From Lewinella sp041392765 (lineage in GTDB: Bacteria > Bacteroidota > Bacteroidia > Chitinophagales > Saprospiraceae), in NCBI GenBank assembly GCA_041392765.1, contig JAWKLL010000015.1:56229-120228 (forward strand): a DNA stretch of 64,000 bases, read 5' to 3'. Position numbers and translations under genes: made by a program. Below, one piece after another: positions 9,406 through 18,700 of the stretch (the first letter of the stretch is position 1; every line of letters begins with the position of its first letter). The notes beneath the pieces are model-generated. The model had not been told where the DNA came from. It did not search any database and was given only the letters and a program-made list of their open reading frames with translations.

Positions 9406-9793
9406 AGATTTTTAAGTTAGCCAATAATAGCGATCCGTATGCTAACAGGGTGGGGGCGTTAATAATCGTTATTTCTCAAAGCTCTTTACGGATTCGCAAG
9501 CCTGAACAACTGGGGGTAGAGTTCAAATGGCTCAGCCCCAAATATATTTATTATCTCTTTTTTTTATCAAATTTAACTTTTTATGTGGATAATATGTGTA
9601 TTTTTTTTGGTTATTTTTATTTTTATAAAACCAAATTAGTGATTTTTTTTATTACTTTAAAACAGTGTTTTTTTTGTAAAAAAAATATAATACAATTGTT
9701 TTGTAAAAAACACTCAACTCAAAGGACACTTATTTTCCCCTGAAATGACATATTAGTATTGCTTCATTCCTTGGTTTAAGGAGTAATTTGACA
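9406..9793. other. Long AT-rich intergenic region
   Basis: 388 bases between the divergent starts side of the M23 gene and the pheS terminator. The part from 9541 to 9720 is extremely AT-rich with long T and A runs. No coding frame, RNA gene or repeat shared with other parts of the window is visible. It presumably carries the M23 promoter near 9406-9480. Confidence 0.5.
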
Positions 9794-9844
9794 GGAATAA
9801 ACAGTTCTATTTTTTATTCAAGAAAAATAGAACTGTTTATTTCC
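9794..9844 (-). terminator. pheS operon terminator
   Basis: GGAATAAACAGTTCTATTTT, an 8-9 base loop and the inverse form a stem of about 20 bp just past the pheS stop. Confidence 0.85.
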
Positions 9845-9855
9845 ATCTATCGGAC

Positions 9856-10905
9856 TTACAAAACACTGGCAAATTGCTTGAGGAAGCGTACATCGTTTTC
9901 AAACATCAATCGGATATCGGTGATGTTGTACAGCATCATAGCTTGGCGTTCGATACCCATACCAAAGGCAAAACCGGTATATTTTTCTGAATCAATACCA
10001 CACTCTTCCAACACGTTGGGGTCCACCATACCGCACCCTAAAATCTCTACCCAACCGGTGTGCTTGCAGATGTTACACCCTTCCGCATTACAGATGAAGC
10101 AGGAAACATCCATCTCCGCACTTGGTTCGGTAAATGGGAAGTAGGAAGGACGCAGGCGTATGCGGGTATCCGGGCCATACATTTCGCGAGCGAAGTAGTA
10201 GAGGGTTTGTTGCATATCGGCGAAAGACACTTTTTCGTCTATGTACAACCCTTCTACCTGATGAAACTGTGCATGGGAACGCGCTGAGATAGTCTCGTTC
10301 CGATATACCCTGCCTGGCGCAATAATGCGTATGGGCGGCTGGGTATCCATCATAATACGTGCTTGCACAGAGGAGGTGTGCGTACGTAGGAGCTGGGCCC
10401 CTGCGCCGGGTTCATAACCCTTGAGGTAGTAAGTATCCTGCATATCGCGTGCAGGGTGATCTTCTGGTGTATTGAGCGCCGTGAAGTTATGCCAATCATC
10501 TTCAATTTCAGGGCCTTCTGCCACTACAAAACCAATGCGCTCGAAAATACTGACGATGCGGTTCATCGTAGCGGCGATGGGGTGGCGGGCACCCAAAGGC
10601 ATAGGCTCGCCTGGGGCTGTCATATCTATGGTGTGACCTATGGCCGCCTCTGCCTGCGAAGATAGCGATTCTTGCAGTGCGGCAAAGCGCTCCTCTGCCT
10701 TTAGTTTCGCTTCATTTACCAACTGGCCAAACTCCTTTTTGCGCTCGTTAGGTACATTCCGAATTTCGCCCATCAGGGGTTTTAATTCGTTCTTCGTACC
10801 CAAAAAGCGTATGCGAAACTGCTCTAATGCAGTCGCATCTTCTACTAGAGTCTGCTGGATTTCGCCAATCAGTTGGCTTACTTTTTCGAATATATCTTCA
10901 CCCAT
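9856..10905 (-). CDS. pheS: Phenylalanine-tRNA ligase alpha subunit
   Basis: 349 residues. Catalytic class II subunit that charges tRNA-Phe together with PheT, which is not in the window. The N-terminal coiled coil covers roughly 1-90; the core shows HPIAATMNRIVSIFERIGF, the motif 2 region PIRIIAPGRVYRNETIS with FHQVEGL, and the C-terminal GMGIERQAMMLYNI of motif 3. It is last in the pssA-purS-pheS leftward operon, 45 bases after purS, and ends at a strong hairpin. Confidence 0.95.
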   Translation of the reverse strand: MGEDIFEKVSQLIGEIQQTLVEDATALEQFRIRFLGTKNELKPLMGEIRNVPNERKKEFGQLVNEAKLKAEERFAALQESLSSQAEAAIGHTIDMTAPGEPMPLGARHPIAATMNRIVSIFERIGFVVAEGPEIEDDWHNFTALNTPEDHPARDMQDTYYLKGYEPGAGAQLLRTHTSSVQARIMMDTQPPIRIIAPGRVYRNETISARSHAQFHQVEGLYIDEKVSFADMQQTLYYFAREMYGPDTRIRLRPSYFPFTEPSAEMDVSCFICNAEGCNICKHTGWVEILGCGMVDPNVLEECGIDSEKYTGFAFGMGIERQAMMLYNITDIRLMFENDVRFLKQFASVL

Positions 10906-10950
10906 AGTGGTCGAATAATGGCGTTGAAAGAATGGTTGTGCAAACCGCAG

Positions 10951-11202
10951 TTATACCGTTGCCAGTTGGTACTCGTAGGTTTCCATAATAAGGTTGGCCA
11001 ATAGTTTTTGGCAGGCGGTTTCCACGATTTCGCGGGCTTCTGCTTCACTATTAGCTTGCACCTTCAGTGTCACGTGTTTACCAATGCGTACATCTTCTAT
11101 ACCCTCCAAATGGAAGTTCTTCATGTTTTTAGCCACAGTTTTGCCCTGAGGATCCAGTAGCTCTTTGTGTGGCATGATGTTGATTTCAGCTATGAAATTC
11201 AT
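10951..11202 (-). CDS. purS: Phosphoribosylformylglycinamidine synthase subunit PurS
   Basis: 83 residues, the usual length for PurS, the small subunit that bridges PurL and PurQ in FGAM synthase of purine synthesis. NIMPHKELLDPQGKTV at the start and VRIGKHVTLKV in the middle are the family signatures. The ATG overlaps the pssA stop by 4 bases (11199-11202), so it is coupled to pssA. purL and purQ are not nearby. Confidence 0.9.
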   Translation of the reverse strand: MNFIAEINIMPHKELLDPQGKTVAKNMKNFHLEGIEDVRIGKHVTLKVQANSEAEAREIVETACQKLLANLIMETYEYQLATV

Positions 11203-11915
11203 TGTGTGCTTTTGTTAAAGGTAAAGTGGCGGACGACATTGATAAGGATATATATCAGCACTATTGGTGCGAGCGCCACTTCACGCCATACGATCAACCC
11301 GATGAGTGCCGAAGCCGCAAAGATAATTCGCAGGCTGTTGCCTTCCCAACGGAATTGCTTAAATTTAAAGCTAAACATGGGTATTTCTGCCAATAATAAC
11401 GCAGATAGCACCACGACAAGCGGGTAAATGACTATTTTTTTTGTCATCCAGTCCTGTGCACCGAGTGTGTCACGCACATACCACATCAGCAGACCTAAAA
11501 CAAAAAGGGTACAAGCGGGGGTGGCTAAGCCAATAAATCCTTCCGTTTGGCGGGTATCTAAATTGAAGCGAGCTAAGCGCAGCGCAGAGAAGGCGGTAAG
11601 CAAAAAACCGGGAAAAGCGGCCCAGTGCATACTGCCATCCAAGGGTTTGCCACCTTCTCCTAGTACTAACAAGGTATAAAGTACAGCCCCGGGGATAAAA
11701 CCAAAGGAGATAAGGTCGGCAAGACTGTCCAATTCCTTTCCTTCCGGCGAAGTGACGTGCAATGCTCGCGCTGCCAGCCCATCGGCAAAATCGGCCACCG
11801 CTGCTACGGCTACCCAGCCTGCTGTCGCCCAGTACCAGCCCTGCCAAAGACTTAGCAATGCAGCACAGCCGCTCAGCAAGTTGACCAAAGTAAATAGGTT
11901 GGGGATATGTCGCAT
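11199..11915 (-). CDS. pssA: CDP-diacylglycerol-serine O-phosphatidyltransferase
   Basis: 238 residues with six or more membrane segments. Makes phosphatidylserine from CDP-diacylglycerol and serine in the inner membrane, the precursor of phosphatidylethanolamine. The complete CDP-alcohol phosphotransferase motif is present: Asp42, Asp45-Gly46, Ala49-Arg50, Gly59, Asp63 and Asp67 (within DFADGLAARALHVTSPEG then KELDSLAD). The opening MRHIPNLFTLVNLLSG is typical. First gene of the operon with purS and pheS; divergent from blaI. Confidence 0.94.
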   Translation of the reverse strand: MRHIPNLFTLVNLLSGCAALLSLWQGWYWATAGWVAVAAVADFADGLAARALHVTSPEGKELDSLADLISFGFIPGAVLYTLLVLGEGGKPLDGSMHWAAFPGFLLTAFSALRLARFNLDTRQTEGFIGLATPACTLFVLGLLMWYVRDTLGAQDWMTKKIVIYPLVVVLSALLLAEIPMFSFKFKQFRWEGNSLRIIFAASALIGLIVWREVALAPIVLIYILINVVRHFTFNKSTQ

Positions 11916-12007
11916 ATTTTATAATATGATTGAGCAAAGGTAATGGTTTTATCGAGGTTTAGCAGCGACAGCCATAATCGCGTAGCAAGGGAAAGTTTTT
12001 TAGGTAT

Positions 12008-12027
12008 TTAACTAAAAAACTAGTTAA
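12008..12027. promoter_or_regulatory. Probable BlaI operator
   Basis: Perfect inverted repeat TTAACTA-N6-TAGTTAA, 17 bases upstream of the blaI -7 box and so over the -33 region; fits autorepression by a BlaI/MecI-type dimer. Confidence 0.65.
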
Positions 12028-12043
12028 TTGTCTAAAAATGCAT

Positions 12044-12051
12044 TATCTTTG
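12044..12051 (+). promoter_or_regulatory. blaI-blaR1 promoter -7 box
   Basis: TATCTTTG matches TAnnTTTG, 33 bases before the blaI ATG. Confidence 0.65.
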
Positions 12052-12083
12052 CACTTGTTCTGAAAACAATACTTATAACAGAG

Positions 12084-12473
12084 ATGAAAAAACTGACCAA
12101 AGCAGAAGAGGAAATCATGCAGGTACTGTGGCGATTGAACGAGGCAGCAGTGGGCGACATTCGCGATGGATTATCGGGGGGAGATGCAGATAACAAACCC
12201 GCCCACAGTACCATTTCAACGATGATGAAAATTTTGGTGGAGAAAGGTTTTGTGCATTACAAAGCATTTGGACGCACCTTCGTTTATCGACCTGCCATCA
12301 GTAAGGCCGACTACGGGCGGCAATCTGTGAAGACATTACTGCAAAATTACTTTGGAGGCTCGGCTAATCGACTTGTTTCTTTTCTGGTAAAGGAGGAAGA
12401 TTTGAGTGTGGAAGAATTGAATGAGTTGTTGGATAAACTAGATGACGCTGACAAGGAAAAAAATAAGCTATGA
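12084..12473 (+). CDS. BlaI/MecI/CopY-family repressor
   Basis: 129 residues. Winged-helix repressor: LTKAEEEIMQVLWRLNEAAVGDI begins the helix-turn-helix region and HSTISTMMKILVEKGFVHYKAFGR (split by recognition helix and wing) continues it; the C-terminal helices (SVEELNELLDKLDD) would dimerise. Such repressors are inactivated by their partner M56 protease. Its stop overlaps the blaR1-type start by 4 bases (12470-12473). An inverted repeat over its own promoter suggests autoregulation. Confidence 0.92.
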   Translation: MKKLTKAEEEIMQVLWRLNEAAVGDIRDGLSGGDADNKPAHSTISTMMKILVEKGFVHYKAFGRTFVYRPAISKADYGRQSVKTLLQNYFGGSANRLVSFLVKEEDLSVEELNELLDKLDDADKEKNKL

Positions 12474-13834
12474 TGTGGTTTTATCAATTAGAAGTGGCGA
12501 TGTTCTGGTCGGTTGGCTGGGGGCTATATTGGCTACTACTGCGCGAGCAAACATTTTTTGCTTGGAACCGAGGATATGTGCTAGGTGTGCTGGTATTGGG
12601 GCTTGCATTACCGTTAGTGGAATGGCCTGCACCGACTTCGGACGTTGCGTGGCTTCCTCAAACCTTGGTATTTCTTCAAGAAATTACCGTAAGCCCTAAT
12701 GTTCCGGTAGTGTACTATCAGCCAATACGATTGACGATGATGGATGGCGTACTTGTTTTCTACCTCATAGGATGTATGGTTGCTTTGGGGCGTTTGTCTA
12801 TTCATTTGTGGCGTATTAACCGATACATTCTCCAGCATCCGAGGGAATACATTGAAGGAGTACAATGGGTATATTGTGGAGACGAAATGGCACCAGGTGC
12901 TTGGTTTCATTACTTATTTTGGAACAGGGAGCGGCATTATACTCCCGAGGCGGCCAGATTGATAGTAGCCCATGAAAAAGCGCATATCCAATATAGACAT
13001 AGCTGGGATATTTTGGTATTGGAAGGGCTAAAAATATTTTTTTGGTGGAATCCTGCGTGGTATCTCTTAAAGAAGGAGCTGTTACAAATCCATGAATTTC
13101 AGGCCGACAAGGCGGCAGTAGGGTATGCTTCTGTCCGCGACTATGGCAAGCTACTTATTGAGCATACTCGCTATGTGGATTCCAAACTGATAGCGCAAAC
13201 TTCTTTTTATCAACCTTTTTACCGTTCACCATTAAAAACAAGAATTATGATGATGACAAAGAAATCTTCCTCACGCCTTGCACTGGTTAGGTACGTATTG
13301 GTATTACCAGCATTTGTATGGCTTGTTGCAGCTTGTAGCAACCAAACTGAAAAACAGGAAATCACACAGGCGGTTGAGGCTGCCACACAGGAACCCGACT
13401 TTTACCAACGAGTGGATACCATTATTACTTTCGATCCAGATACTTTCGAGGAATCTGTGCGTGTTGTCAAAACAGATATTTTTACAAAGGCTAACCAAAT
13501 GCCTGTATTTGGCGATTGTCCACAAACCAATGACGAGGAGCGCATGCAATGCTCCCAACAAAACCTCTTTCAGTTTATTGCCGAAAATTTGGAATACCCC
13601 AAAGAGGCAGCAGCGCAAAAGCAGGAAGGTACAGCCTTCGTGAAATTCATTGTTTATGCCGATGGTAAGGTTGATAACTACCCCCAGTTACTCGATAAAA
13701 CTACTGAGCATACCCTTTTAAATGAATCAGCTACACGGGTCATTCGTATGCTTCCCGATTTTCAACCGGGTATGCAAGATGGCAAACCCGTTAACGTGGA
13801 AATGGTATTGCCCATCAAGTTTAAACTAGAGTAA
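12470..13834 (+). CDS. BlaR1-type M56 membrane metallopeptidase with TonB C-terminal domain
   Basis: 454 residues. The N-terminal half has membrane segments near 10-25, 35-52 and 92-110 and the M56 zinc motif HEKAH at 168-172 with the downstream Glu209 (HEFQAD). A further membrane segment lies near 274-290 (YVLVLPAFVWLVAAC). The periplasmic end is not a penicillin-binding domain but a TonB_C-like domain (about 360-454; GTAFVKFIVYADGKVDNY). In this phylum such fusions pair with BlaI repressors; the signal sensed is unknown and antibiotic resistance should not be assumed. Overlaps blaI by 4 bases. Confidence 0.88.
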   Translation: MMWFYQLEVAMFWSVGWGLYWLLLREQTFFAWNRGYVLGVLVLGLALPLVEWPAPTSDVAWLPQTLVFLQEITVSPNVPVVYYQPIRLTMMDGVLVFYLIGCMVALGRLSIHLWRINRYILQHPREYIEGVQWVYCGDEMAPGAWFHYLFWNRERHYTPEAARLIVAHEKAHIQYRHSWDILVLEGLKIFFWWNPAWYLLKKELLQIHEFQADKAAVGYASVRDYGKLLIEHTRYVDSKLIAQTSFYQPFYRSPLKTRIMMMTKKSSSRLALVRYVLVLPAFVWLVAACSNQTEKQEITQAVEAATQEPDFYQRVDTIITFDPDTFEESVRVVKTDIFTKANQMPVFGDCPQTNDEERMQCSQQNLFQFIAENLEYPKEAAAQKQEGTAFVKFIVYADGKVDNYPQLLDKTTEHTLLNESATRVIRMLPDFQPGMQDGKPVNVEMVLPIKFKLE

Positions 13835-13863
13835 GCAGCTGTCCATCAAAAGAAAGCGATAGC

Positions 13864-13909
13864 AAGAAAACCTGTTTTCTCATTTTTTGAAAAAACAGGT
13901 TTTTTCTTG
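13864..13909. terminator. Terminator after blaR1-type gene
   Basis: AAGAAAACCTGTTTT, loop, AAAACAGGTTTTTTCTT; serves the convergent pair at 13834 and 13928. Confidence 0.9.
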
Positions 13910-13927
13910 TTATTTAGATCATATCCA

Positions 13928-15205
13928 TCAATGATGGGAGGCAAAATAAGTCTCCGGTTCAATTTTAAAGGCCTTATACACACGACTCAGGCTGGAATTG
14001 TGCCGCGCCAATACTGCTGGTAATATACGCGCCAATTCTTCCAGCATACTTTTTATTTGTTCAGGTTGATGCAATACGGTAATGGTAGCCCGCATCCCCG
14101 TATTGTTCACCGGTACTGCAGGGTACACCCCTATACTCAGGTAGTACCCTTTTTCCTGCATTTGTTGGCACACCTCGTATCCCACTTCTGGGCGGCCTAC
14201 CCCAATGAAGAAAATAGGGGTAAGGCTGTCTGGTTCTATCAGCGGTAGCCCCAAGTGCATGGCGTAATCCCTAAACAGTATGATTTTTTCCATCAAATCT
14301 GCTTGCCGTATCTTTAGCTCATCACTCAAATGGATAGCTGCCGATGCTTGAATAGCGCCTAGCATGGCTGGTTCCGCTGGGCTAGTAAAGATGAAAGGGC
14401 TTCCACAATATACGATGCGTTCCTTGGTTGCTTCATCTGGGCAAACGATGGCTGCACCACCGCTGCCAAATCCTTTGCCTAAGGATGTTACCAAAAATAG
14501 GCGGTCGTGATGCGCTATTTGCGACCGAACATAGCCCGCCCCGTTTTCTCCTATCCAGCCCATACCATGTGCATCATCCACATAAACGTGGAAAGTGGGG
14601 TATGTATCCAATAAACGTTTTATCTCAGTTGCAGGAAAAGTGTCTCCGTACATGGAGTAGATACCATCGGCCATATACCAAACTTTGGGGTGAATCTCGC
14701 TCAGTTTTTGGATGCGGGCTTCTAATTGATCTATTCGATTATGACGAACCACTTCCACTTTATTACCATAGGATCTCAAAAGATCTACCGCGTTGCGTAC
14801 ACTGGTATGTACTTGGTGATCTAAAATGATGGCATCATCTGAATGAGTGATCACAGGTAGCGCGGCAGTATGGGCAAGGGTAGTACGAGGCGAAACGGCC
14901 ACAGGTTTTTTAAAAATCATCCGCAGCATATTTTCCGTTTGGCGGGTGATGTCTAATCCCACAAAAGCGCGCGACACAGCCGTATATGTACCGTATCGAT
15001 CCAGCATAGCCTTGGCACCGTCTATTACACGTTTATCTTGTGATAAACCGAGGTAGTCGCAATAGACAAAACTGATCATGGGTTTTTCTAGCAAGTTCAG
15101 CGCAGGAAGATGTAGTTGCTTGTCGGAGGCCCATAGATGACCCACTTGCTTGTTAGCGCCTTCGCTCACAATAGTTTCAATAGTTTGTAGCATGGTGTCC
15201 TTCAT
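13928..15205 (-). CDS. Alpha-oxoamine synthase family PLP enzyme
   Basis: 425 residues from ATG 15205; ATG 15193, preceded by AAGGA, is an alternative start. PLP-dependent fold type I of the BioF/Kbl/serine palmitoyltransferase group: DDAHGMGWIGENGAG (210-224) and the PLP lysine Lys244 in TSLGKGFGSGG. These enzymes condense an amino acid with an acyl thioester. It could be a serine palmitoyltransferase-like or cysteate acyltransferase-like enzyme for sphingolipid or sulfonolipid synthesis, both known in the phylum, but residues visible here do not decide the substrate. Stands alone. Confidence 0.8.
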   Translation of the reverse strand: MKDTMLQTIETIVSEGANKQVGHLWASDKQLHLPALNLLEKPMISFVYCDYLGLSQDKRVIDGAKAMLDRYGTYTAVSRAFVGLDITRQTENMLRMIFKKPVAVSPRTTLAHTAALPVITHSDDAIILDHQVHTSVRNAVDLLRSYGNKVEVVRHNRIDQLEARIQKLSEIHPKVWYMADGIYSMYGDTFPATEIKRLLDTYPTFHVYVDDAHGMGWIGENGAGYVRSQIAHHDRLFLVTSLGKGFGSGGAAIVCPDEATKERIVYCGSPFIFTSPAEPAMLGAIQASAAIHLSDELKIRQADLMEKIILFRDYAMHLGLPLIEPDSLTPIFFIGVGRPEVGYEVCQQMQEKGYYLSIGVYPAVPVNNTGMRATITVLHQPEQIKSMLEELARILPAVLARHNSSLSRVYKAFKIEPETYFASHH

Positions 15206-15593
15206 GACAAAGTACGTTTCAGGGTAAAAAAAAGGATATACGAAACCGGAGGCCAGTTCCTTGCCGACAAAAAGTATTACCATAAGGTAATGAAATCGCC
15301 TTGTTTGGGAATGCTACAATTGGTGTGAGTGAATGCGCGCCACATCTTGCCTTAGTACACATAAAGGTACCAGACCGTGCAACAGACGGAAAGGTATAAC
15401 AAATAAATGAAAGACAAGCTTTATCAATGGAAAATATTGATAATAAACCCTGAATGTTTATGCAAGGGTAGAATTTGCCAACCAAACGGATATTATATTA
15501 CAATATTGGGCTGCCTGCTTTATGCAGTAGGCAGCCCAATTGAACCATCTTTTCTTCTTTTATCCAACACCATCACGGCCCTAAATCAATAGC
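15206..15593. other. Intergenic region with a strong hairpin
   Basis: 388 bases. The only clear structure is 15505-15540. TACCTTTA-like boxes on the minus strand near 15362-15370 could serve the oxoamine synthase gene. No gene is seen. Confidence 0.4.
15505..15540 (-). terminator. Hairpin after the CtpA-like gene
   Basis: ATTGGGCTGCCT, 12-base loop, AGGCAGCCCAAT: a perfect 12-bp stem 54 bases past the protease stop. No long T-run follows, so terminator function is probable, not certain. Confidence 0.6.
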
Positions 15594-17228
15594 CTACTTT
15601 CTTTCTAGTATCGAATGATAACGCTGGGTATTCAATAGCACACTGATAGCTTCTTTCACTTCGGGGTCATTCCGCAGGCCTATTTGTACTTTACCGCGCT
15701 GGTAGTAATATCGACCTGCAATATCCTGCTCTATCAGCCGGATGATGACATCTTTGTATTTCGCCAACTCGTTGGCTTGTGCAGCGTTTATCTTTTGCTG
15801 TAGGGCATTGGCTTCTGTTGCTATGTTCAGTTGTTCGTCGGTAGCTTTTTCTTGCAGTGCTATGAGCGTTTTCTCTGCTTCACTCACGTAGTCAAAACCT
15901 TTCTTTTTTAAGTAGCTCTCAAAATCGGCAAAATCTGTAAACTGGAACTTGTCCGTAGAATCAATAGTAGGATGAGCTAATGCCCACTCCGAGACATAGT
16001 TGAAAATATAATGACTATCCACTAATGCTTTCACGATGCCGTCCTTTACCGCTGGCTCCATCACAATATCGGGCTTCACACCACCACCGTCCAGCACTAC
16101 GCGTCCGTTGCGAGTCTTGAACCGCGCTCTGCGCTCATCTGGAATTTCCACAGGCTCCCCATCCTTGTATTCTACGGCTTGTATGCAGCGGCCACTGGGA
16201 ATATAGTATTTCGATGTCGTTATTTTCACTTTGGCATTATAACCTATGTCCATGGTGTTTTGCACCAACCCTTTGCCATAGGTGCGTTGTCCTATCACTA
16301 CACCCCGGTCGTAGTCCTGTAGTACCCCGCTTACAATTTCCGAAGCTGAGGCGGATTTATTGTTTACCAACACTGCTACGGGCAACTCCAAATCCACAGG
16401 CTGGCTCATGGTTTTATAGGTTTGATCCCATTCTTTTACTTTGCCTCTTGTCGTTACGACCACTTCTTCGCGCGGTATGAAGATATTGCTAATACTGATG
16501 GCCTCAGCTAGTAAGCCACCGCCATTGCCCCTCAAGTCTAAGATCAACCCTTTCATCTCAGGATTGGATTTCTTCATCTCCTCCAGTGCGTTGATGATGT
16601 TTCGTCCAGCATTACGTGTAAAGATAGACAGATTGATATAGCCCACTTCTTCACTTACCATGCCGTAATACGGAACATTGGGTACGTCCACATCTCCACG
16701 GGTCAGGCTGATTTTTAATTCACCTTGCTGGCCGGGGCGCTTAATCACCAAGTCCATCGTCGTACCCGGGAATCCGCGCATGATTTCTTCCATCTGCTCC
16801 ATGCTGCGCCCTACTGCCGATTGCCCATCCACCGATATGATTTGGTCTCCAGGCTTCAGGCCTGCCTTATCAGCAGGCTGGTCTTTATACAACTCCGTAA
16901 TGGTGATGTAATCCCCCATCTTGGCATTTTTTGTTCCTATGCCGTGGTATTTCCCTTCTTGCTGAAAGCGGTAGCCCTCAATATCCGATTCACTGATGTA
17001 GTTGGTAAAAGGATCCAGAGATCCCACCATCGCCTCCAGTCCTGTGCGCATGAGCTGGCCAGGGTCTATTTCGTCCACGTAGTTGGTGTTTAGCTCCTTA
17101 TATACATTCGTAAAAAGCTCGATATTTTTGATGATCTCGAAATACTTGTCTTTTTCCGAAGAAACCGTAAACGCCGATCCTGCGGCAATCACCACCGCTA
17201 GTAGTACCCACAATATTCGTTTATTCAT
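15594..17228 (-). CDS. C-terminal processing peptidase (S41A, CtpA-like)
   Basis: 544 residues from ATG 17228, chosen because MNKRILWVLLAVVIAAGSAF forms the export signal or anchor directly. A PDZ domain (about 85-175, GLKPGDQIISVDGQS) precedes the S41 domain. Catalytic Ser294 lies in NKSASASEIVSG and Lys319 in TYGKGLVQ. It should process or degrade periplasmic proteins from their C-termini. A coiled coil of charged residues follows near 445-490. The DUF547 gene lies 82 bases upstream on the same strand. Confidence 0.92.
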   Translation of the reverse strand: MNKRILWVLLAVVIAAGSAFTVSSEKDKYFEIIKNIELFTNVYKELNTNYVDEIDPGQLMRTGLEAMVGSLDPFTNYISESDIEGYRFQQEGKYHGIGTKNAKMGDYITITELYKDQPADKAGLKPGDQIISVDGQSAVGRSMEQMEEIMRGFPGTTMDLVIKRPGQQGELKISLTRGDVDVPNVPYYGMVSEEVGYINLSIFTRNAGRNIINALEEMKKSNPEMKGLILDLRGNGGGLLAEAISISNIFIPREEVVVTTRGKVKEWDQTYKTMSQPVDLELPVAVLVNNKSASASEIVSGVLQDYDRGVVIGQRTYGKGLVQNTMDIGYNAKVKITTSKYYIPSGRCIQAVEYKDGEPVEIPDERRARFKTRNGRVVLDGGGVKPDIVMEPAVKDGIVKALVDSHYIFNYVSEWALAHPTIDSTDKFQFTDFADFESYLKKKGFDYVSEAEKTLIALQEKATDEQLNIATEANALQQKINAAQANELAKYKDVIIRLIEQDIAGRYYYQRGKVQIGLRNDPEVKEAISVLLNTQRYHSILERK

Positions 17229-17310
17229 AGCAATAGTAAATATTAGATGATTATACAAACGCAAAAATCTCTTTCAAGTTGCCATACAAGGTCGTTGTTC
17301 TCTCTACCAA

Positions 17311-18252
17311 TCATTGTCTGTTCAACGCCCAGTCGTACTCCAAATACTCAATAGGAGTGTCTTCGGGTATAGACTTAACCGAATAGCGGTTCAGAAAACC
17401 AACCAAGTTGCCAAAGTCGCTAGCATACCATTCAAATATACGCGACACCTTCACTTCTCCTTCCAAACGGTTATATACTGAGTTATTTACAAATAGCCTT
17501 GTTTGTCGCTCTAAGTTGCTCGCTAAGTTAGTGGCTGTCCAAGCCGTGTTCAGCAAGGGCGGACAGCCTTTTGCAGCACAGTTCACCGCAAAGTGTATGC
17601 GCGCATCCCCAAAGCGTTTTCGCAGTATATCGTGTTCAATCTGGTTCAGCGAGTACAGTGCCTCGCCTACTTTCACTCGCTTTACATCCCATGTTTTGCC
17701 ACCATCTACCTCCATAATACTGCTCACGGGGTATCGTTCGGCTATTAGGTGTACGGTGGCTGCATTGTATAGGTTGATCCAGTAAGCCATTTCTTCTGCC
17801 TTACTCCATGAGGGCTGTGGTGGTTGTAGTTTCAATTCCTCCAAGTAAGTTTGTAGTTTGTCCAAATCTTGCTTTATCTCCGCATAGTTTACGCTTCCTG
17901 AGGCTGTTACGTGTTTTTGCAACAACCTGTCCCATTGTTCATGTTGTGGTACAGTCACCGGATCAGGTACAGGAGCACTCGGAGTATCTGGTTGATTTTT
18001 AGGAACACTAGGCTCAGGTGAGGCTTTTTTATCTATCAGGCCGGAAGTGGCGGGTGGCGCAACGGCTTCCTTTACGTCAGGCACGGTAGTAGCTGCCATA
18101 TTGCTTACCATCGTATCCAACGGGGGTGCTACTGTAGGTGCTTGAGTGGCGGGAGCGGGAGGTATAGTTTGCCCTGTCTTGTCCGTAGGTTGACACCCCA
18201 ACCCCAGCAATAAAAACACAAGTCCTGCAAGCTGTATCGTTTTATCCAGCAT
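17311..18252 (-). CDS. DUF547 lipoprotein
   Basis: 313 residues from ATG 18252, chosen because MLDKTIQLAGLVFLLLGLGC is a lipoprotein signal. A Pro/Thr/Ala-rich linker (about 20-95) leads to a DUF547 domain with WINLYNAATVHLI, LNQIEHDILRKRFGD and HFAVNCAAKGCPPLL. The last two Cys and the His/Asn run are the most conserved parts; the family is thought to have an alpha/beta fold but its activity is unknown. Located in the envelope, upstream of the CtpA-like protease. Confidence 0.85.
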   Translation of the reverse strand: MLDKTIQLAGLVFLLLGLGCQPTDKTGQTIPPAPATQAPTVAPPLDTMVSNMAATTVPDVKEAVAPPATSGLIDKKASPEPSVPKNQPDTPSAPVPDPVTVPQHEQWDRLLQKHVTASGSVNYAEIKQDLDKLQTYLEELKLQPPQPSWSKAEEMAYWINLYNAATVHLIAERYPVSSIMEVDGGKTWDVKRVKVGEALYSLNQIEHDILRKRFGDARIHFAVNCAAKGCPPLLNTAWTATNLASNLERQTRLFVNNSVYNRLEGEVKVSRIFEWYASDFGNLVGFLNRYSVKSIPEDTPIEYLEYDWALNRQ

Positions 18253-18268
18253 ACTGATGTTGATTAGG

Positions 18269-18326
18269 GATGAAAAAAAAGTGTCCAATTTTTGATCCAG
18301 AAAAAGTTGGACAGTTTATTTCCGTC
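18269..18326. repeat. Imperfect palindrome, family B copy 2
   Basis: Left arm GTGTCCAATTTTTGATC and right arm AAAAAGTTGGACAG followed by TTTATTTCCGTC; the right flank CAAATTACTTA is also shared with copy 1. Confidence 0.75.
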
Positions 18327-18357
18327 AAATTACTTAAGTATGATGATAAGGGCGCAT

Positions 18358-18500
18358 CCCCACTGCTGTCTCCACGTCAGCAGTGGGGTCGCTCCCTTCC
18401 GGGCTTTGGCCGCTCCCTGTGGTCGTGGTAGCCATCTCCCGATAAAATCGGGGTTGGCTCCCTCTAGGCAGCTTGCGCAATGCCTGCCCGTTTCATCCAA
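18358..18500. repeat. GC-rich hairpin block inside a repeat island
   Basis: CCCCACTGCTG-N9-CAGCAGTGGGG (18358-18388) is a perfect 11-bp stem, followed by GC-rich sequence and CCCGATAAAATCGGG. It lies between two family B palindromes and has no coding potential. Confidence 0.6.
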
Positions 18501-18673
18501 CCGAGAGGGTTGAAGTTATCGTGGAAACGCCAGCCACAAGAAATAAGTTTTATAGACGTTTGCTGTATAAAGTAAAAAGGCAGTTTTTAGTAATAAACAT
18601 CAGTGTGTTCTTAACCATTTGATTAACACTATATTAAATCGACGAAAAGTTTTTTTTAGCTATTTATTTTATC

Positions 18674-18681
18674 TACATTTG
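18674..18681 (+). promoter_or_regulatory. Promoter -7 box of the DksA-like gene
   Basis: TACATTTG matches TAnnTTTG with a T-rich -33 region (18645-18655). The ATG is 196 bases further on, so the transcript would carry family B copy 3 in its leader. Confidence 0.6.
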
Positions 18682-18700
18682 CGCCTCGAAATTCACAGGG

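Noticed and set aside
9450..9743. Frame of 97 codons in the AT-rich spacer
   Set aside because: Phe/Tyr/Lys-rich translation of homopolymers, no start context; treated as noncoding.
12470..13834. Beta-lactam sensor BlaR1 in the strict sense
   Set aside because: The periplasmic penicillin-binding domain is missing and a TonB-like domain takes its place; no beta-lactamase is adjacent.
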